Source: Enoplolaimus lenunculus
Taxonomy: Eukaryota; Nematoda; Enoplea; Enoplida; Thoracostomopsidae
Reading direction: 5' to 3'
Length of the DNA stretch: 64,000 bases
Assembly: GCA_030248215.1 (NCBI GenBank)
Contig: JASANG010002945.1
Span: 1-64,000, forward strand
A model generated the notes under the pieces. The model was not told the DNA's origin. It did no database searches and worked only from the letters and a program-made list of their open reading frames with translations. Numbering within the stretch: position 1 is the first letter of the stretch; each line of letters opens with the position of its first letter. The translations under genes were made by a program, and so were the position numbers. Positions 23,629 through 35,473 of this stretch are shown here, piece by piece.

Positions 23629-24955
23629 GTATATATATTATGTTTGACTGTATGCCTTATGAAACATTTTGGTGGCCACTGGTGGTATTTGTTGAAAAAC
23701 CTTCGAACATCTGTTGTTTTAGTTTTCAGTTGCAAAATTCGATTAAATTTAAATTTTTGCTTCATGTAAACAACGGCCGTCATGTTTAACGAATATTAGT
23801 TTTGATATTTTAAGTTAAATAATAACATTTGAAACATTTACACAAAGTTTGTAACGTAAACTCGACATTGATTTATAATTAATTTTAAATGATGAACATT
23901 ATTCTGCTATACTAACTTTAACCAGATCCAAATTTTAACCAGATCCAAATACTAGGCATACCGTGTATCACGGTAGAATAAAACTAGCAAACCAAATAGA
24001 GAAAGGTGGATTGCATGTAGCATGTACCCTTTTTGTCATATGCCAATTTGGAAAAGTACAACCGAAAGGCCTGTCTTCGCCTGTGTCAGAAACTCGACTT
24101 ACACTTCCGGTATTTTCTACCTTGTAGACCGGTAGCCGACTCAGCCATGCAAGGACTCGGCGAAAACAATTTTAGCACAGGCCCTTGGTTGAAATAACAA
24201 GCTTACAAATCCGGAATAAAACTTTTCTAGGGGAGCACAAAATTTTTTAGGGGTGCACAGCATTAACCCCCCCGTCCGGTGTCTGTATGGCTACGGAGCC
24301 GCCATGTATCTGGTTGCACGCTGCCGTTTGGTTATAACGAAACCGATACAAAGTCGAATTTAATTCGGTTTGAAACTATATCTAGTTTGTATGACTGGTT
24401 TTTAAACGAAACCAAAATGCGATTGGGCTGATAAATTTGAAATTTTGAATTAAACAAAATGGTAACGTCTTTAGAAATTAGACTTATTACCCAGTTAATG
24501 GTTGTCAAACGGGTTATGGTAATTAAAAGCCATAATGTTACACGGATCAAGTATTATTAATGCGAGCAACACGCGCGTTAGTTTTACTACTCAAATTTGT
24601 AATTGATCGCGTTTGTTATGTTATCTTGCGCTACAAGCGTGCAGAAAGGAGAGGAATGGCGATTCAGGGCTCAAACAACCCCAGTGTAACATTTGTGCAG
24701 GGTTTTTGTGACACGGTATCAGTTTGCAACACCAACACCCCACCATTCAAAATTCGAAATTATATAGAAGGTAAATCCCCCTTTTCAAAGTCGTTGCAAA
24801 GTTCATTCTTGAGTGATATTATTGAAGCTTAAACATTTCCCGATTTGCAAGGGTCTACCGACAATTTCATTTCGGGACAATATATTGTCACATATAAAAC
24901 TTGGTTCCAAATTGGGCGACAAAAATTCTGAGTGCGTAAAAGTTGCGTATTTTGT
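23629..24955. other. Stretch with one weak exon-like frame
   Basis: The plus frame at 24560-24832 (90 codons) reads less repetitively than its neighbours and passes a GTAAAT after YIEG. It matches no family I know and is within chance length, so it is not called as a gene. Confidence 0.35.
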
Positions 24956-25265
24956 CTACTAGCGGATCCAGACGGGAACGGACGTACGCCCCTTTCGTCA
25001 AAAATTATTTTTTTGTGATAAAATGGTAACGTCCCTTCCTTACAATTTTTTCTCGTCAGAAAATTTGTTTTATAAAAAAACACATTTTCCCCGCAGAATT
25101 TTTTGTGATAAAATGGTTATGTTCCTACCTACCTTACAATATTTTGCTCTCAGAAAATAATATATGGTAATAAAAATGATAACGTCCCTAGCTTACAATT
25201 TTTGCGTTTCATAAAATTTGCCAGATCACCCTCCTTCCAGTCAAAAATTGTTGGATCCGCCTTTG
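24956..25265. mobile_element. CTAGCGGATCCAGA element (family K) with internal tandem units
   Basis: Left ACTAGCGGATCCAGA and right TTGTTGGATCCGCC are inverted. A unit containing TGTGATAAAATGGTAACGTC and CTTACAATTTTT is repeated about three times between them. A partial relative lies at 27778-27947. Confidence 0.65.
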
Positions 25266-25670
25266 ATGTTATCGCTTCTCGAGAAATGTTGGAATTAAAT
25301 ATATCCGCCTTTGTCCCCGGTTGCGTACGCCTCTGCTCAATTGCACCGACATTATTATATATAATTTTATTAACATAACAATAAATTGCTATATCCGTAT
25401 AGCTTGTTTTTATGACCATGATATTTTTTTGCAAGTTTATTAATTGCAATTTAACTTGCAATTTAACGCTGATCTGAATTTTCTGACTGACAAACAATTA
25501 ACGCACTTCCCAATTTATGACGTTTGCACACGGTTTAGTTTATTGCACTTAACTAACAACGCTTAATAAAGTGCTAAACTTACAAGCAGTGCTAATAAAA
25601 TATTGTTCATCTTGGTTATATTTTTATCATTTTTGACGGATCAAATAAAGTTTTTCCCTTGACATATTGG

Positions 25671-26018
25671 CTGGGTTTCCAAAACCCTGACTTAGAATTT
25701 AAGTACGTGCTAAAAATTACTTAACCATTTAATCGTTTTTAAAAGCATAGTTAAGTTAAATAAATACTTAAGTCGCTGAACAAATTTGGTATATTACAAA
25801 TTAACAGTTCAAGTACGCCTTAGCTTCGTCTATCGGAATTAAAGACTGATGGCGCCTCATTTAATATAAAGCAAAACTATTATTTTCTTGTTATGACCAT
25901 AGCTCACATTTGGCATTTATTCCTTTTTGTTAAAAAGTTAAGTATTTACTTAAGTCGGCGCCGTGAGTAATTAAGTATAACTAAAGTAAATACTTAAGTA
26001 AGGTTTCAAAAACCCAGG
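25671..26018. mobile_element. CTGGGTTTCCAAAA foldback, TTAAG-rich
   Basis: The left end CTGGGTTTCCAAAACCCTGA is answered by the right end TTTCAAAAACCCAG. Both arms continue into AAATACTTAAGT-like sequence. Confidence 0.7.
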
Positions 26019-26797
26019 CAGTATCATTTAAAGTTCCACACCACGTCGTATCAATTAAAAACCTCTTATTTATAGAATGAAACTTTAATTATTTCCAATT
26101 TTTTCAAATTCGAAACCACTTTGACCGTTTTTGTCTCTATTATCTGCTAAAACATATCAGCTTAAACGGCAAAACCTATCAACGGACGATTTAGCGACAA
26201 AATTGAATCAATTCAACTTTAAACTCAACGCAATCATTCAACTAACGTTCCCCGCCAAGATACGTATCGTAAAGATTATTCCTTCCCACAGAGCATCAAT
26301 TTAAGTTTCCCATGATGACTTCTGGTGCTGAAAAAAATTTTGAAACATGGGCCTATAAATTTATTCGGCAAATTCAAGAGCGCTCCGACATGGGCACTGG
26401 GGTGCTGTGCCCCACAAATTTGGCTGGTGCCCCCCAAATAAACTCGGTCTATAATGTTAAATTGCAATTGTAGTGGCTCCCGTCACATAATCGTAACTTT
26501 TTACTCAACTAAAGCCTTGGTTATGATAAATCAGCAGCCGGTAACATTAGATTTAAATATGGCATTCACGATATTTTAACCAAATTGTCAAGGACATAAC
26601 CAGAACTTCATTTAGGTACGATTAGTCTTATGTAAAAGACAAATCTGTAACTTCTAAAATCAAGAATGTCTCTTATATTAGGTTTTTTATCAAGTATTTT
26701 CGGCCTAAAATATATTCTCTATATCCGACTCTTTAGGTATCCCACACCCATGCAAATGACTATTGTAGGTGTACATTTGTCCAGCTGTAATAGTATT
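26019..26797. other. Unclassified stretch
   Basis: A GGCTGGTGCCCCCC-type block at about 26390-26450 recurs, diverged, at 41110-41190. Otherwise nothing recognised. Confidence 0.4.
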
Positions 26798-26998
26798 GAA
26801 GGCCAATATATAGAACGAGGGTGGAAAGTGGTATAGTATATTCCTAAGTCTAATAGCATATTCCTAAACCTAAGCCTAAACCTAAAAGTAAGAATAGGCG
26901 TACTCCTAAGTCTAATAAAAAAAATTACACTAAAGCTTAAACGTGCGCTGTTTCGCTCCCACAGACAAACGTTCCGCCTCTGATCTTTACACGAGCAG
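26798..26998. mobile_element. Hexamer MITE (families B/C)
   Basis: Left AAGGCCAATATATAGAACG, right CGCCTCTGATCTTTACACG. It combines the ATAGAAC end of family C with the CTTTACA end of family B, which links the two. Confidence 0.78.
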
Positions 26999-27338
26999 TG
27001 TTGAATTCGGTGAACACTCATAGTCTTTATATAACAATAACCAAAAATATAGGCGACGATAAATAGCATCAAAAGATTTTACAATATGTTCTTCCTACTG
27101 TTAGGTATATTTTTCAAAATTAACACAAAACATATTCGCCACTATGGTTACCATGGCACAGAATGAAGGAAAGCAAACTAAATTTTTAATCTGATGAATC
27201 AATAAGGTATTTTTGTAAAATTCCTGGTTAAATATTTATTTTTGCCACAATATCCGTGAGCGTTAAATATTTGGGGGTTTTTTCGGGTTCCGTAGTTATT
27301 TTGTAACCGTACGTTCACAGTTTTTTTATGCCTGATGC

Positions 27339-27518
27339 TGCCAATGTTACTTTGAGGGGCGTAACAGTATAATTAAACGTATTCTTAAGCCGAAACCTAA
27401 GCGTTGCAAAAATGTGTTCTTAAGCCTAAGCTTAAGCAAATAAATGTAATCTAGGATCTAAACCTACTCTTTTACCGACCTACCAGAAACCTGGACGCCC
27501 CAAAAAGTAACACGGGTC
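27339..27518. mobile_element. Hexamer MITE (family D)
   Basis: It runs from GCCAATGTTACTTTGAGG to CCTGGACGCCCC and AAAGTAACACGGGTC, with a GTTGCAAAA spacer between hexamer blocks. Confidence 0.85.
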
Positions 27519-27777
27519 ACAGAATCAGTGGTAGAGTCAGAAATGTGTTGCAGGATCGCGCTATACGCTGCCTTGCGCTAAAGTTGGCTTTTCATGGTGT
27601 TTACCAGGAGGGAAATGTTTTGCATGGATGGTGACGAAAATGTTTTACCGTTATATTTATTACAAAACCCATGAGTTATGTTTGTAGATTTCAATATTGA
27701 TGACTCGTTAGGTGAGTTCTAAAAACAAATTACCGAACTTTGTAGCTCCGCGATTGCGCAAAACTTACACTCAATGT

Positions 27778-27947
27778 TCACTAGCGGATCCAGAGGGGCG
27801 GTGTGGGGCGTACGCCCCCCTCACGTCAGAAAACTTCTGGTGAAAAAACGGTAAGGTCTTTCACTAACTTACAATTTTTCCCCTCAATAAATTTTCTAGT
27901 GATAGCCCACCCCCTGTCAGAAATCTTTGGATTCGTTTCTGTCAGTG
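27778..27947. mobile_element. CTAGCGGATCCAGA element (family K)
   Basis: It starts TTCACTAGCGGATCCAGAGG and ends near TTTGGATTCGTTTCTGTCAG. The inside shares CTTACAATTTTTC with 24956-25265. Confidence 0.65.
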
Positions 27948-28038
27948 TTGTATAGCAACATGATTAAAAGTTTAGGTAAACAAATCGTACAGCTGGAGAC
28001 TTACATATACTTTAATGTCTTGGCTTTCTAACGTCACG

Positions 28039-28258
28039 CACTGCAAAAAATGGTGAGTCAAATTGACTGTTTCCGAAATAGGCTTTTCTGAACTACACAA
28101 ACTGAGTCAAATTCGACTCCGCCAGAGTAAAGATCGACTCACTGAGCGACTCCGTGAGTCAAATTTGACACTGGCGGAGTTTAATTTTGACTCAGTTTGT
28201 GTAGTCTGGAAAAGCCTATTTCTGAGAGAGTCAATTTGACTCACCATTATTTGCAGTG
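28039..28258. mobile_element. GAGTCAAATT foldback (family E), best-preserved copy
   Basis: It runs from CACTGCAAAAAATGGTGAG to CTCACCATTATTTGCAGTG. The arms are complementary for nearly 110 bp each, with only a short loop near GAGCGACTCCGTGAG. Confidence 0.92.
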
Positions 28259-28348
28259 TGTTAGAACACTAAGAGTAACGAACGGAAGGCGCTCGTTGTT
28301 GTTTCGTTACGAAATCTTGGACTCAGATTCAACCTTCATGATACAACT

Positions 28349-28804
28349 GGCCAATGTTACTTTAAGGTGCGTAACAGTAGATTAAGCGTAGTCCTAAGCC
28401 TACACTCAAAATAATATTTCTGGTATTTATGAAAAAATTTTTTACATTTAAGAAATATGATTAGCAAGGTGCACTTGAAAAGTATTTCTGTTATAACAGA
28501 GAAGTTTTTAAAAAAGTTTTGAAATAAAGTCTGAAAATAAACGTTTTCCAATTATTGTTAGAAGAATTGTCTTAAATATCAGAAAAACTTTCCAGATTTG
28601 CCACAGAAAATACATTTCTGAATACATTCAGAAATACTTTTTTGCGTGTAAGCCTAAGCGTTTGCAAAATGTGTTTCTAAGCCTAAGCGTTGCAAAAATG
28701 TGTTCCTAAGCATAAGCCTAAACAAAAAACTGTAATCCAGAATCTAAACCTACTCTTTTATAGACCCGCCAGAAACCTGAACGCCCCTTAAAGTAACATG
28801 GGCC
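28349..28804. mobile_element. Hexamer MITE (family D) with perfect 8-bp target duplication
   Basis: It runs from GGCCAATGTTACTTTAAGG to CTTAAAGTAACATGGGCC. ATACAACT flanks both sides (28341-28348, 28805-28812). A different element is inserted at 28402-28649. Confidence 0.95.
28402..28649. mobile_element. ACAC(T/G)CAAAA MITE nested in the hexamer element
   Basis: Left ACACTCAAAATAATATTTCTG, right AAATACTTTTTTGCGTGT, inverted. It breaks the first hexamer block of the host element. No other copy is recognised in the window. Confidence 0.8.
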
Positions 28805-29122
28805 ATACAACTGAACGTTTTATATCGAAATTGAATTAACATTGGAAAAAATTATGACGTTTTGACTAAAACGTGTTTTTTCGCAAAGACATTCAGCTTG
28901 AAACAAGATTGGAGAGGCTAAACGCTGAAATGCTCGTAATGCGCAAAAGTATAATTGATGTAGCAAACATGGAATACCGATATTCTGTACCATGTACAAC
29001 AGACTTGTTTGCATTATTGTCGAAACATTAGCTCTAAAATAAGTATTAGTTTGACTTCGACCCCAAAAAATTCCTTACGTAATAACTTTACCGTAATAAT
29101 AAAATAACATTATGTTTAGGGT

Positions 29123-29310
29123 GGCCTACGTTACTTTTAGGGGCGTCCAGGTTTCTGGTGGTTCTATAAAAGAGTAAGTTTAGATTTTAGATTACATTTT
29201 TTGCTTAAGCTTAGGCTTAGGAACACATTTTTGCAACGTTTAGGCTTAGGCTCAGGCTTAGGAATGCGCTCAATAATCTACTGTTTACGCCCGTAAAAGT
29301 AACATTAGCC
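29123..29310. mobile_element. Hexamer MITE (family D), inverted orientation
   Basis: It runs from GGCCTACGTTACTTTTAGG to CGTAAAAGTAACATTAGCC, with GGTTTCTGGTGG and AGATTACATTTTTTGC blocks. Confidence 0.88.
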
Positions 29311-29689
29311 GCTATTTTTCGAGGGCTGTGTAGCCCTATGCTTCGCTTCAACTTAAGCTTTATAAAAAATAAACAGTATGGTGATTGTTAGCTTAATATC
29401 AAGTGAACACAATTGTAGAAACATGTAAATGACCATCGTAACTTCTATTTTCCAAGCGTTTCACCATTTTTTTACCAACACTTGTAGGCATATCACACAT
29501 CATAACGTAGCGAAATATTATCATTCGTCAAGCTAAACTGAGTAGATGATAACCATCTTTCTAAATCGGTTTAGTGGTAAGTTTGTAATAAATTTCCGTA
29601 AAAAATTAATCAAACACATTACTTTTATTAAAATTCGTATTGGCGGCACGTGTTGTTCAAGGGCAACTATGCTTGCATACAGTTTGCGC

Positions 29690-29876
29690 GGTACATGTTA
29701 CTTGAAGGGGCGTCCAGGATTCTGGTGAGTCTATAAAACAGTAGGTTTTGGATTCTAAATTACATTTTTTTTGCTTAGGCTTAGGCTTAGGAATACACTT
29801 TTGCAACGTTTAGGCTTAGCCTGAGACTTAGGAATATGCTTAATCTACTGTTACGCCCCTTAAAGTAACTTGGCCC
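29690..29876. mobile_element. Hexamer MITE (family D), inverted orientation
   Basis: It runs from GGTACATGTTACTTGAAGG to CCTTAAAGTAACTTGGCC. CAGTTTGC just left and CAGTTTTG just right look like a target duplication. Confidence 0.88.
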
Positions 29877-30239
29877 AGTTTTGCTATGTTAAATAGTATT
29901 TGACGTAAAAAGTGTGCGCATGAATAATTATTACGTAGCAGATATTGTTTTCATGTACCTATTTAATCGCTTGTTAGTCGTTATGCAATTTATTTCAAAA
30001 AACAAAGGTGCACTTAAAGTTTTAGTCTTTCATACTCGAAGGATACTGTGAAACTTTAATGTTAATTTAATATTTCAAAGCTGTAAATATACGTTCGATT
30101 ACTTAAGGTTAAGTGTTGAGGTTAGTGGAGCATTCCGATTGGCTTAATTTATAGATACTTTTCTTAAAAGTCAAATTATTAATTTTTAAATGATAAAGCC
30201 GCAGTGTTTTAGGTTTTTTGTAAGAGATCAACTGAAAAG

Positions 30240-30780
30240 CTTCACTCATCACGTACAAGTAACGAAATACTTGCAGCTGCAAGTATTTTCAAACGAACAT
30301 TCCGATTGACCAATCAAACTTCAGGTGGAAGAAATTCAAGCGACCTGCCACTGCGGTAACATGTGCGAATTAAATAAAATAGCATGAATTCCAGTGAATA
30401 AAATTTGCAGCTGCAAGAACTTCAAAGCTGCTTTGTGACCAAACTTGCGTGTACTTGTTGCACGTGCAAGTTTTTGCTGCAAAAACTGGCTAATGTATAG
30501 AATCGGGCCGGAACAGTAGTATAAGCATATTCCTAAGCCTAAGCGTAAAATGAGCCTATAACTAAGCCTAAGCCTAATCGTAAAATGAGCCTATAACTAA
30601 GCCTAAGACTAAGCGTAAAATGAGCCTATAACTAAGCCTAAGCCTAATCCTACGCCTAAACCTAAGCCCAAGCAAAAAAATTAGTCTAAAGCTAACCTTA
30701 CTTACTCTATTACAGTCCCGCCGTAAAACGTCCCGTCTCTGTTCTATACATGGGCCCAAAAACTTGCACATGTGAATAGA
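30240..30780. mobile_element. TTAA-type E-box MITE (family F), diverged, interrupted
   Basis: ACTTGCAGCTGCAAG, CACGTGCAAGTTTTTGCTGC and, after the inserted hexamer MITE, CTTGCACATGTGAATAG are family F motifs. The outer left end is uncertain. Confidence 0.6.
30488..30756. mobile_element. Hexamer MITE (family C) with perfect 8-bp target duplication
   Basis: It runs from GGCTAATGTATAGAATCGGG to CTGTTCTATACATGGGCC, flanked by CAAAAACT (30480-30487, 30757-30764). GTAAAATGAGCCTATAACTA blocks repeat three times between hexamer runs, showing array growth within the element. Confidence 0.93.
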
Positions 30781-31185
30781 CGTTCAATAGTCGCATTCAT
30801 TCATTATAAAATGAATATGAAATTTTGTAAGTTTAACTTTAAAATCGACATTCAATTAATGAATTTTGTAACTTTTTTTCCGTTGCAGTATTTAATGATG
30901 GACGTGAGAATTCAAGCGACACCGAAATTGTATATGTGAAACAACAACAAACTGACAATAGAAACTTGATACCCTCCAGCAAGGATCTGATTACAGTTTT
31001 GTCTTTGGGGGTAAACTTTGGACAAACAGCTCAGCTCCTCCTATCACCGCTGGGCACTGGACATCCGGTGTCGCAATCGTAGTTGCTGACAGTGTCTAGG
31101 GTCGAGGTGCAACGGCGCAAATACAAAATATTAATCGTATGAATTTAGGGGTCTCGTCTAACCGACGGAACCTTGTTGCGTGTAA

Positions 31186-31347
31186 AGCGTGCCCGTAGCC
31201 AGAGACGGTGCAAGGACGCGCTCAGCGCTGCCGGAAACAATTTCACCGTAGAAAATTTTCAACGTTGGCTTATAAGATATTTAATATCCTTGGATGCACA
31301 TCATGCAAAATTTTTTAGCCTTCCTAGCAAAGTGAGTTGGCTACGGG
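31186..31347 (+). mobile_element. CCCGTAGCC MITE (family H), decayed
   Basis: It runs from GCCCGTAGCCAGAG to AAAGTGAGTTGGCTACGGGG, with TTTCACCGTAGAAAATTTTC inside. Confidence 0.75.
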
Positions 31348-31408
31348 GTGGTCAAAACTTCAGGTATGGAATCCACATAAAAAGTTATCGTGTTCATCGA
31401 TGACCAAT

Positions 31409-31455
31409 GGCCCATGTTACTTTAACGGGCGTCCAGGTTTCTGGCGGGTCTATAA
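31409..31455. mobile_element. Hexamer MITE (family D), end fragment
   Basis: GGCCCATGTTACTTTAACGG and CCAGGTTTCTGGCGGG, cut off before any hexamer. Confidence 0.8.
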
Positions 31456-31675
31456 AAATAGCATTTCCTGAAAGTTATGAGGAGACACTTTCGCTGGCTT
31501 ACATTAACCTGTTTGATCGTAGACGTTAAAAGCCTGTGAAAACTGAAAAACAACTATAAATGAAAGATGGCAACAAACAAAATTCTTGTGAACTAACATT
31601 CAAAACTTTAATGTCGAGTTGTAATGTTTTTAAAATTATCATGAGATATAAAGTTTTCTGTTTTGACTATAGTCT

Positions 31676-31857
31676 GGTCGGGCCAGTAGTCGGGGGGGGG
31701 GGGGCAGGGGGGGCTCAGCGCCCCCTTGGAAAATTTTGGCGCAGCTAGAAGATTTTATACCTTGCTTGTAAGTCATTGATAACCTTTTGAATGCCTCTCC
31801 TGTAATATTATTAGCCACCCTCCACACCTGTAGCAAGGCGAGCAGGCTACGAGCCTG
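31676..31857 (+). mobile_element. CCCGTAGCC MITE (family H)
   Basis: GGTCGGGCCAGTAGTC, then a long G run, TTGGAAAATTTTGGCG and CCTTGCTTGTAAGTCATTG, ending GGCTACGAGCCTG. Confidence 0.8.
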
Positions 31858-31908
31858 AGTCTGGCGATTAGTCGTTTGAGATTTTTCTACGTCAATAGTG
31901 CAAATGAT

Positions 31909-32108
31909 CGACGGCAATTCGTCGCCCGACAACTCGTCTACCGATAACTTGTAATTCGAAATTTCATCGACTCGACAATTGGGCGCGGATTATTTTGCGT
32001 AACATTAGGCTTTGGCTTAGGCTACACGCTTGGGATTGTGATTAGAATTATTCCTGCGTTTTAAGACACTGTTGGGCGACAATGTTATCGGGCGACCAAT
32101 TGTCGTTG
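31909..32108. mobile_element. CGACAACTTGT MITE (family M), copy 2
   Basis: Left TTCGTCGCCCGACAACTCG, right GGGCGACAATGTTATCGGGC. The core GGCTTTGGCTTAGGCTA matches that of copy 1. Confidence 0.75.
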
Positions 32109-32660
32109 ATTCGTGATAAACATGCCAAAATGCACCCATTATACTGCTCGTTACACAACGACTTACATTAAGCTTACTGGTCACTGCGTAACCCTTTCAA
32201 GATGAGCTGGGGGGAGGCAATAAATAAATGTTGAATCATTTTGCAATTGGGTTCCAAGAACGCAATATCAATTTGGCTTTCTGGTAAACGTGCAGCAGGG
32301 GCGCCCCGATATCTTTGCCGATGGCGGCATCTTAGTAGTGTTGAAAGTAAAGCTTGGGTGAGTTTTGATGTATATACTCTGTCAGCGACATCAGGTTTGT
32401 TTTATATAACAAATCGACCTACAAGAATTAAGCGTGTGGTGCAAACGAAACAACGTTTGCTGCTGGTTAATTTGGTTTGATAGGTTTAGCCAAATTGTGA
32501 GTTATATTTTTAATTGCCCAAACTATTAATCGGCATTTAATACTTTCGAGTTTCAAGGCGTGTGTTCCACCATGAGCGTAAAGTTCCAAAAACGGGAACG
32601 TTTCGGTATTGCATAAAATACACATTCGATTATAAGAGTTGCTTTTTGTCTTTTTGCAGT

Positions 32661-32803
32661 CGCCATTGTAAAGAACATGGGCGGACCACGTATTATAAAC
32701 ATATTCTTAAGTCTAAGTCTAAGCCAAGCAAAAATATTAGTCTAAAGCTTAAGCTTACTCTATTGCAGTCCCACAACGTTCCACCCCTGATTTCTACATG
32801 GGC
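32661..32803. mobile_element. Hexamer MITE (family B)
   Basis: It runs from CGCCATTGTAAAGAACATGG to CCCTGATTTCTACATGGGC, with a short hexamer run. Confidence 0.82.
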
Positions 32804-33482
32804 GTTGCCAGTCAACGGCCAATTGTTTAACCATGGTTTTGAACATCATGTCTGAACTAGCATTTGGTAACAAGCAGAAACCCCGTGAATTATCAATTCC
32901 ACTGAAGCGATCAGACCCCATGGCATAGGGACGGATCTCAACCGCTTGCGGAAAGGCGCCCTCATCGGAAAAAAATTTTTTTATGATAAAATAGTACGGG
33001 TTCCCCTGCTTAAACTTTTACTTGGTACCACGAAAAATTGCATTCAGCTACTCGCTAACTTCGCTCGAGAGGTTTTATACAACACATATTGCGCCCTCCG
33101 TGTAAAATTTCTAGACCCGTCACTGTCCGTGGGCTTAGTCCCCCGGTCTGGCTAAGCTCAGCAATTTTGAAATGCTAAAATGGAGTACCTTTACCAAATC
33201 ATTTTCCAAAGTCTACGCTCGTAGCGCAACGGAAACATCTTGGGGTTATAAAGTCAATACATACTTGAAAATTGTGTCAACCGGCATTGGTAACAGTGTA
33301 TAAGGCATAGAATTAACTGATAATACATCGAAGTTTTGACATCTTGGGCTCGAAGTAGTCAGTTTTAAGCTGATTTTATGCAGTTGATTTATAAGTCAAT
33401 ATTTTGTTCAATTTTTGCACCAAAATGTAACATTTGCACGAGTAGTTTCGACAAACTGCAAGCAACTTAATAATATGTTGAT

Positions 33483-33642
33483 GGCCCGTAGCTAAGAGAT
33501 CGCAGAGGGACTCAGATCCCCTGCAAAAATCTTGTTCGCCATAGAAAATTTTCAACCTTGCTTGTAAAGGTCAACTAAAACCTTTGTATGCAACAATTGA
33601 AATAAAATTTTCGGCCACCCTTGCAATGTGCACAGACTACAT
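33483..33642 (+). mobile_element. CCCGTAGCC MITE (family H), decayed
   Basis: GGCCCGTAGCTAAGAG at the left and AAAATTTTCAACCTTGCTTG in the middle. The right end is much diverged. Confidence 0.7.
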
Positions 33643-33839
33643 GACTGATGTGTTGTGTTTTTAAAGTGCAAATGTAGATCGAAGATGTAGGCAATGAAAC
33701 TTGTAACATTTACAAGAGGTAATTGCATAAATATAATCTCATTTATCCAATTTCAGATGAAAATTTATCAGTTTATAGAAAGCGAATTAAAATTTGCAAT
33801 TCATCGTGCAAAACGAAGCGGAGTCAAGCAAAAGCATGC

Positions 33840-34030
33840 AAATAAAGCCCTATTCTCATGTGAAAGTTATTGTTAGCGTAAACTCGGAGCGTCACCTTAA
33901 CGCGGGCAAGTTTTTGCTGCGAAAACTTGCAGCTGCAACTTGAACCTGCAAGTTTTGTTTGAAATCCAATGCAAACTTGAAACTGCAAATTGCAAGCGGC
34001 CCAGATTTGCTCTGACCGCAACCAATCAAC
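33840..34030. mobile_element. TTAA-type E-box MITE (family F), partial
   Basis: AAGCCCTATTCTCATGTG at the left, then AAGTTTTTGCTGCGAAAACT and CTTGCAGCTGCAACTTG. The right half is missing. Confidence 0.7.
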
Positions 34031-34096
34031 CTTTGTTTAGTGTTGTTGTGCAAAAATAAAAAAATTTACATGTTCAGTTAATCAACATATGTTGAC

Positions 34097-34265
34097 CCGG
34101 CCTCATAGCCGAGGTAGGGCGGTGGGGGGGCTCAGCCGCCCTGGAAGAATTTTGGCCCCCCTAGAGAGTTTTCAACCTTGTTTGTAACTCATTGAAAACC
34201 CTTGAGTGCCCCTCCTAAAAATTTTTATCCCCGCCCCCTAGTTAGATGAGCTGGCTACGGGCCTG
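34097..34265 (+). mobile_element. CCCGTAGCC MITE (family H)
   Basis: CCGGCCTCATAGCCGAGG to GATGAGCTGGCTACGGGCC, with GAAAACCCTTGAGTGCCCC in the core. Confidence 0.85.
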
Positions 34266-34592
34266 CGTTAAGCTAACACTAATCGCATTGTTAATACTCT
34301 TCTCGTTTGACTTGAACTTCACTATATAATTTAGCGTTTTCGTTTAACCTGGATGTTGCAGTAATTTAAACGAACCATGAACCATATTTACATTTAGATT
34401 GTTCCTTTTGTGCGCAGTTATGGCTTGCATTGATTTAGCATGTTCTAGAGTTATTCTTATAATCCGGTGCACACTGTTTGTATCACAGCTATCAGTAGAA
34501 ATTATAGACGTACAATTAGTTTCGTTCGAATCTATATCAAAGATATATTACGAGTTATTTAAAACCAGCTCGTTGTTTCTGCAGTGAATATA

Positions 34593-35037
34593 TACTGTAG
34601 TGACCAGAATAAGGGGACTGATATTTATTTGGCCTCTCCAGAGGGTACCCCCTTGTTATTCGGTTACGGGCTGTTATTTATTTTTAACCCACGCTCCGCC
34701 GCCCTTCGTTACTGATATATATCCGGTATTGCAACTGTCCCTTGAATTAAACGTTCATTCGTCTTGTGTCAATAGCTTGAGCAATAATACAAGGTTATAC
34801 TTAGGAATGTACTTTCAAAATTTAAGTACGCTTTAAAATTTCGAACTCAAATTATTTAGTCCTGGAGTCATTTATGCGCTGAAATTAGGGTTAATTGACA
34901 TTTATGGACTCTAATTAGGGTTTCGGGACTCTTTCCGCTTACGGACTCTTATTAGAGATACGGACTCCAATTGATTCGGACTCAAAATGGGGACCCCCTC
35001 TTATTGCCCCCCCCCTCTTATTCGGGTCAATACAGTA
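34593..35037. mobile_element. Tigger/pogo-like MITE (family L), copy 3
   Basis: TACTGTAGTGACCAGAATAA to CTTATTCGGGTCAATACAGTA, a full-length partner of the copy at 321-739. Confidence 0.9.
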
Positions 35038-35052
35038 CGATCGGGTTCAGAT

Positions 35053-35209
35053 CGGGCCTGTAGCCACGGGGCAAAGGAGGCTCGCCCCCTGAAAAAATTT
35101 GCCCCCCTAGAACATTTTCAACCTTGCTTGTAAGTCAATGAAAACCCTTGTATGCCCCTCATGAAAATTTATTAGACCCCCCTAGCAAGGTGAGCTGGCT
35201 ACGGGCCTG
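35053..35209 (+). mobile_element. CCCGTAGCC MITE (family H) with perfect 8-bp target duplication
   Basis: CGGGCCTGTAGCCACGGGG to GAGCTGGCTACGGGCCTG, flanked by GTTCAGAT (35045-35052 and 35210-35217). It landed 15 bp from the end of a family L element. Confidence 0.93.
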
Positions 35210-35473
35210 GTTCAGATATGTAGGTATAAAGTTTGCATCACTCCAACGCCGACTAAACCTCATTCCCATGGAATGAAAATTGAACAGTAGATACTTCGGA
35301 TCAATTAAAGTCCTTTATTCACTTAAGAGAAAGCTTCAATTGATATGAGTAGAACAATAAATTCATCTTGTCCGTTACGTGTACATGCAATATAGTGCAG
35401 TGTACTGTATGTATGCTAGCTGGTAGCATACGGTCGACATGTATAGTCGGCGAAAAATGCAGTTGGACAGTCG

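Noticed and set aside
24560-24832. 90-codon plus frame with an internal GTAAAT after YIEG
   Set aside because: Chance length and no recognisable domain; possible but unsupported exon.
30889-31082. Possible terminal exon after a good acceptor (CTTTTTTTCCGTTGCAG), reading SSDTEIVYVKQQQTDNRN and ending at TAG
   Set aside because: Its composition is plausible for an exon, but it is short, unmatched, and no partner exon was found. RNA-seq over 30.8-31.1 kb would settle it.
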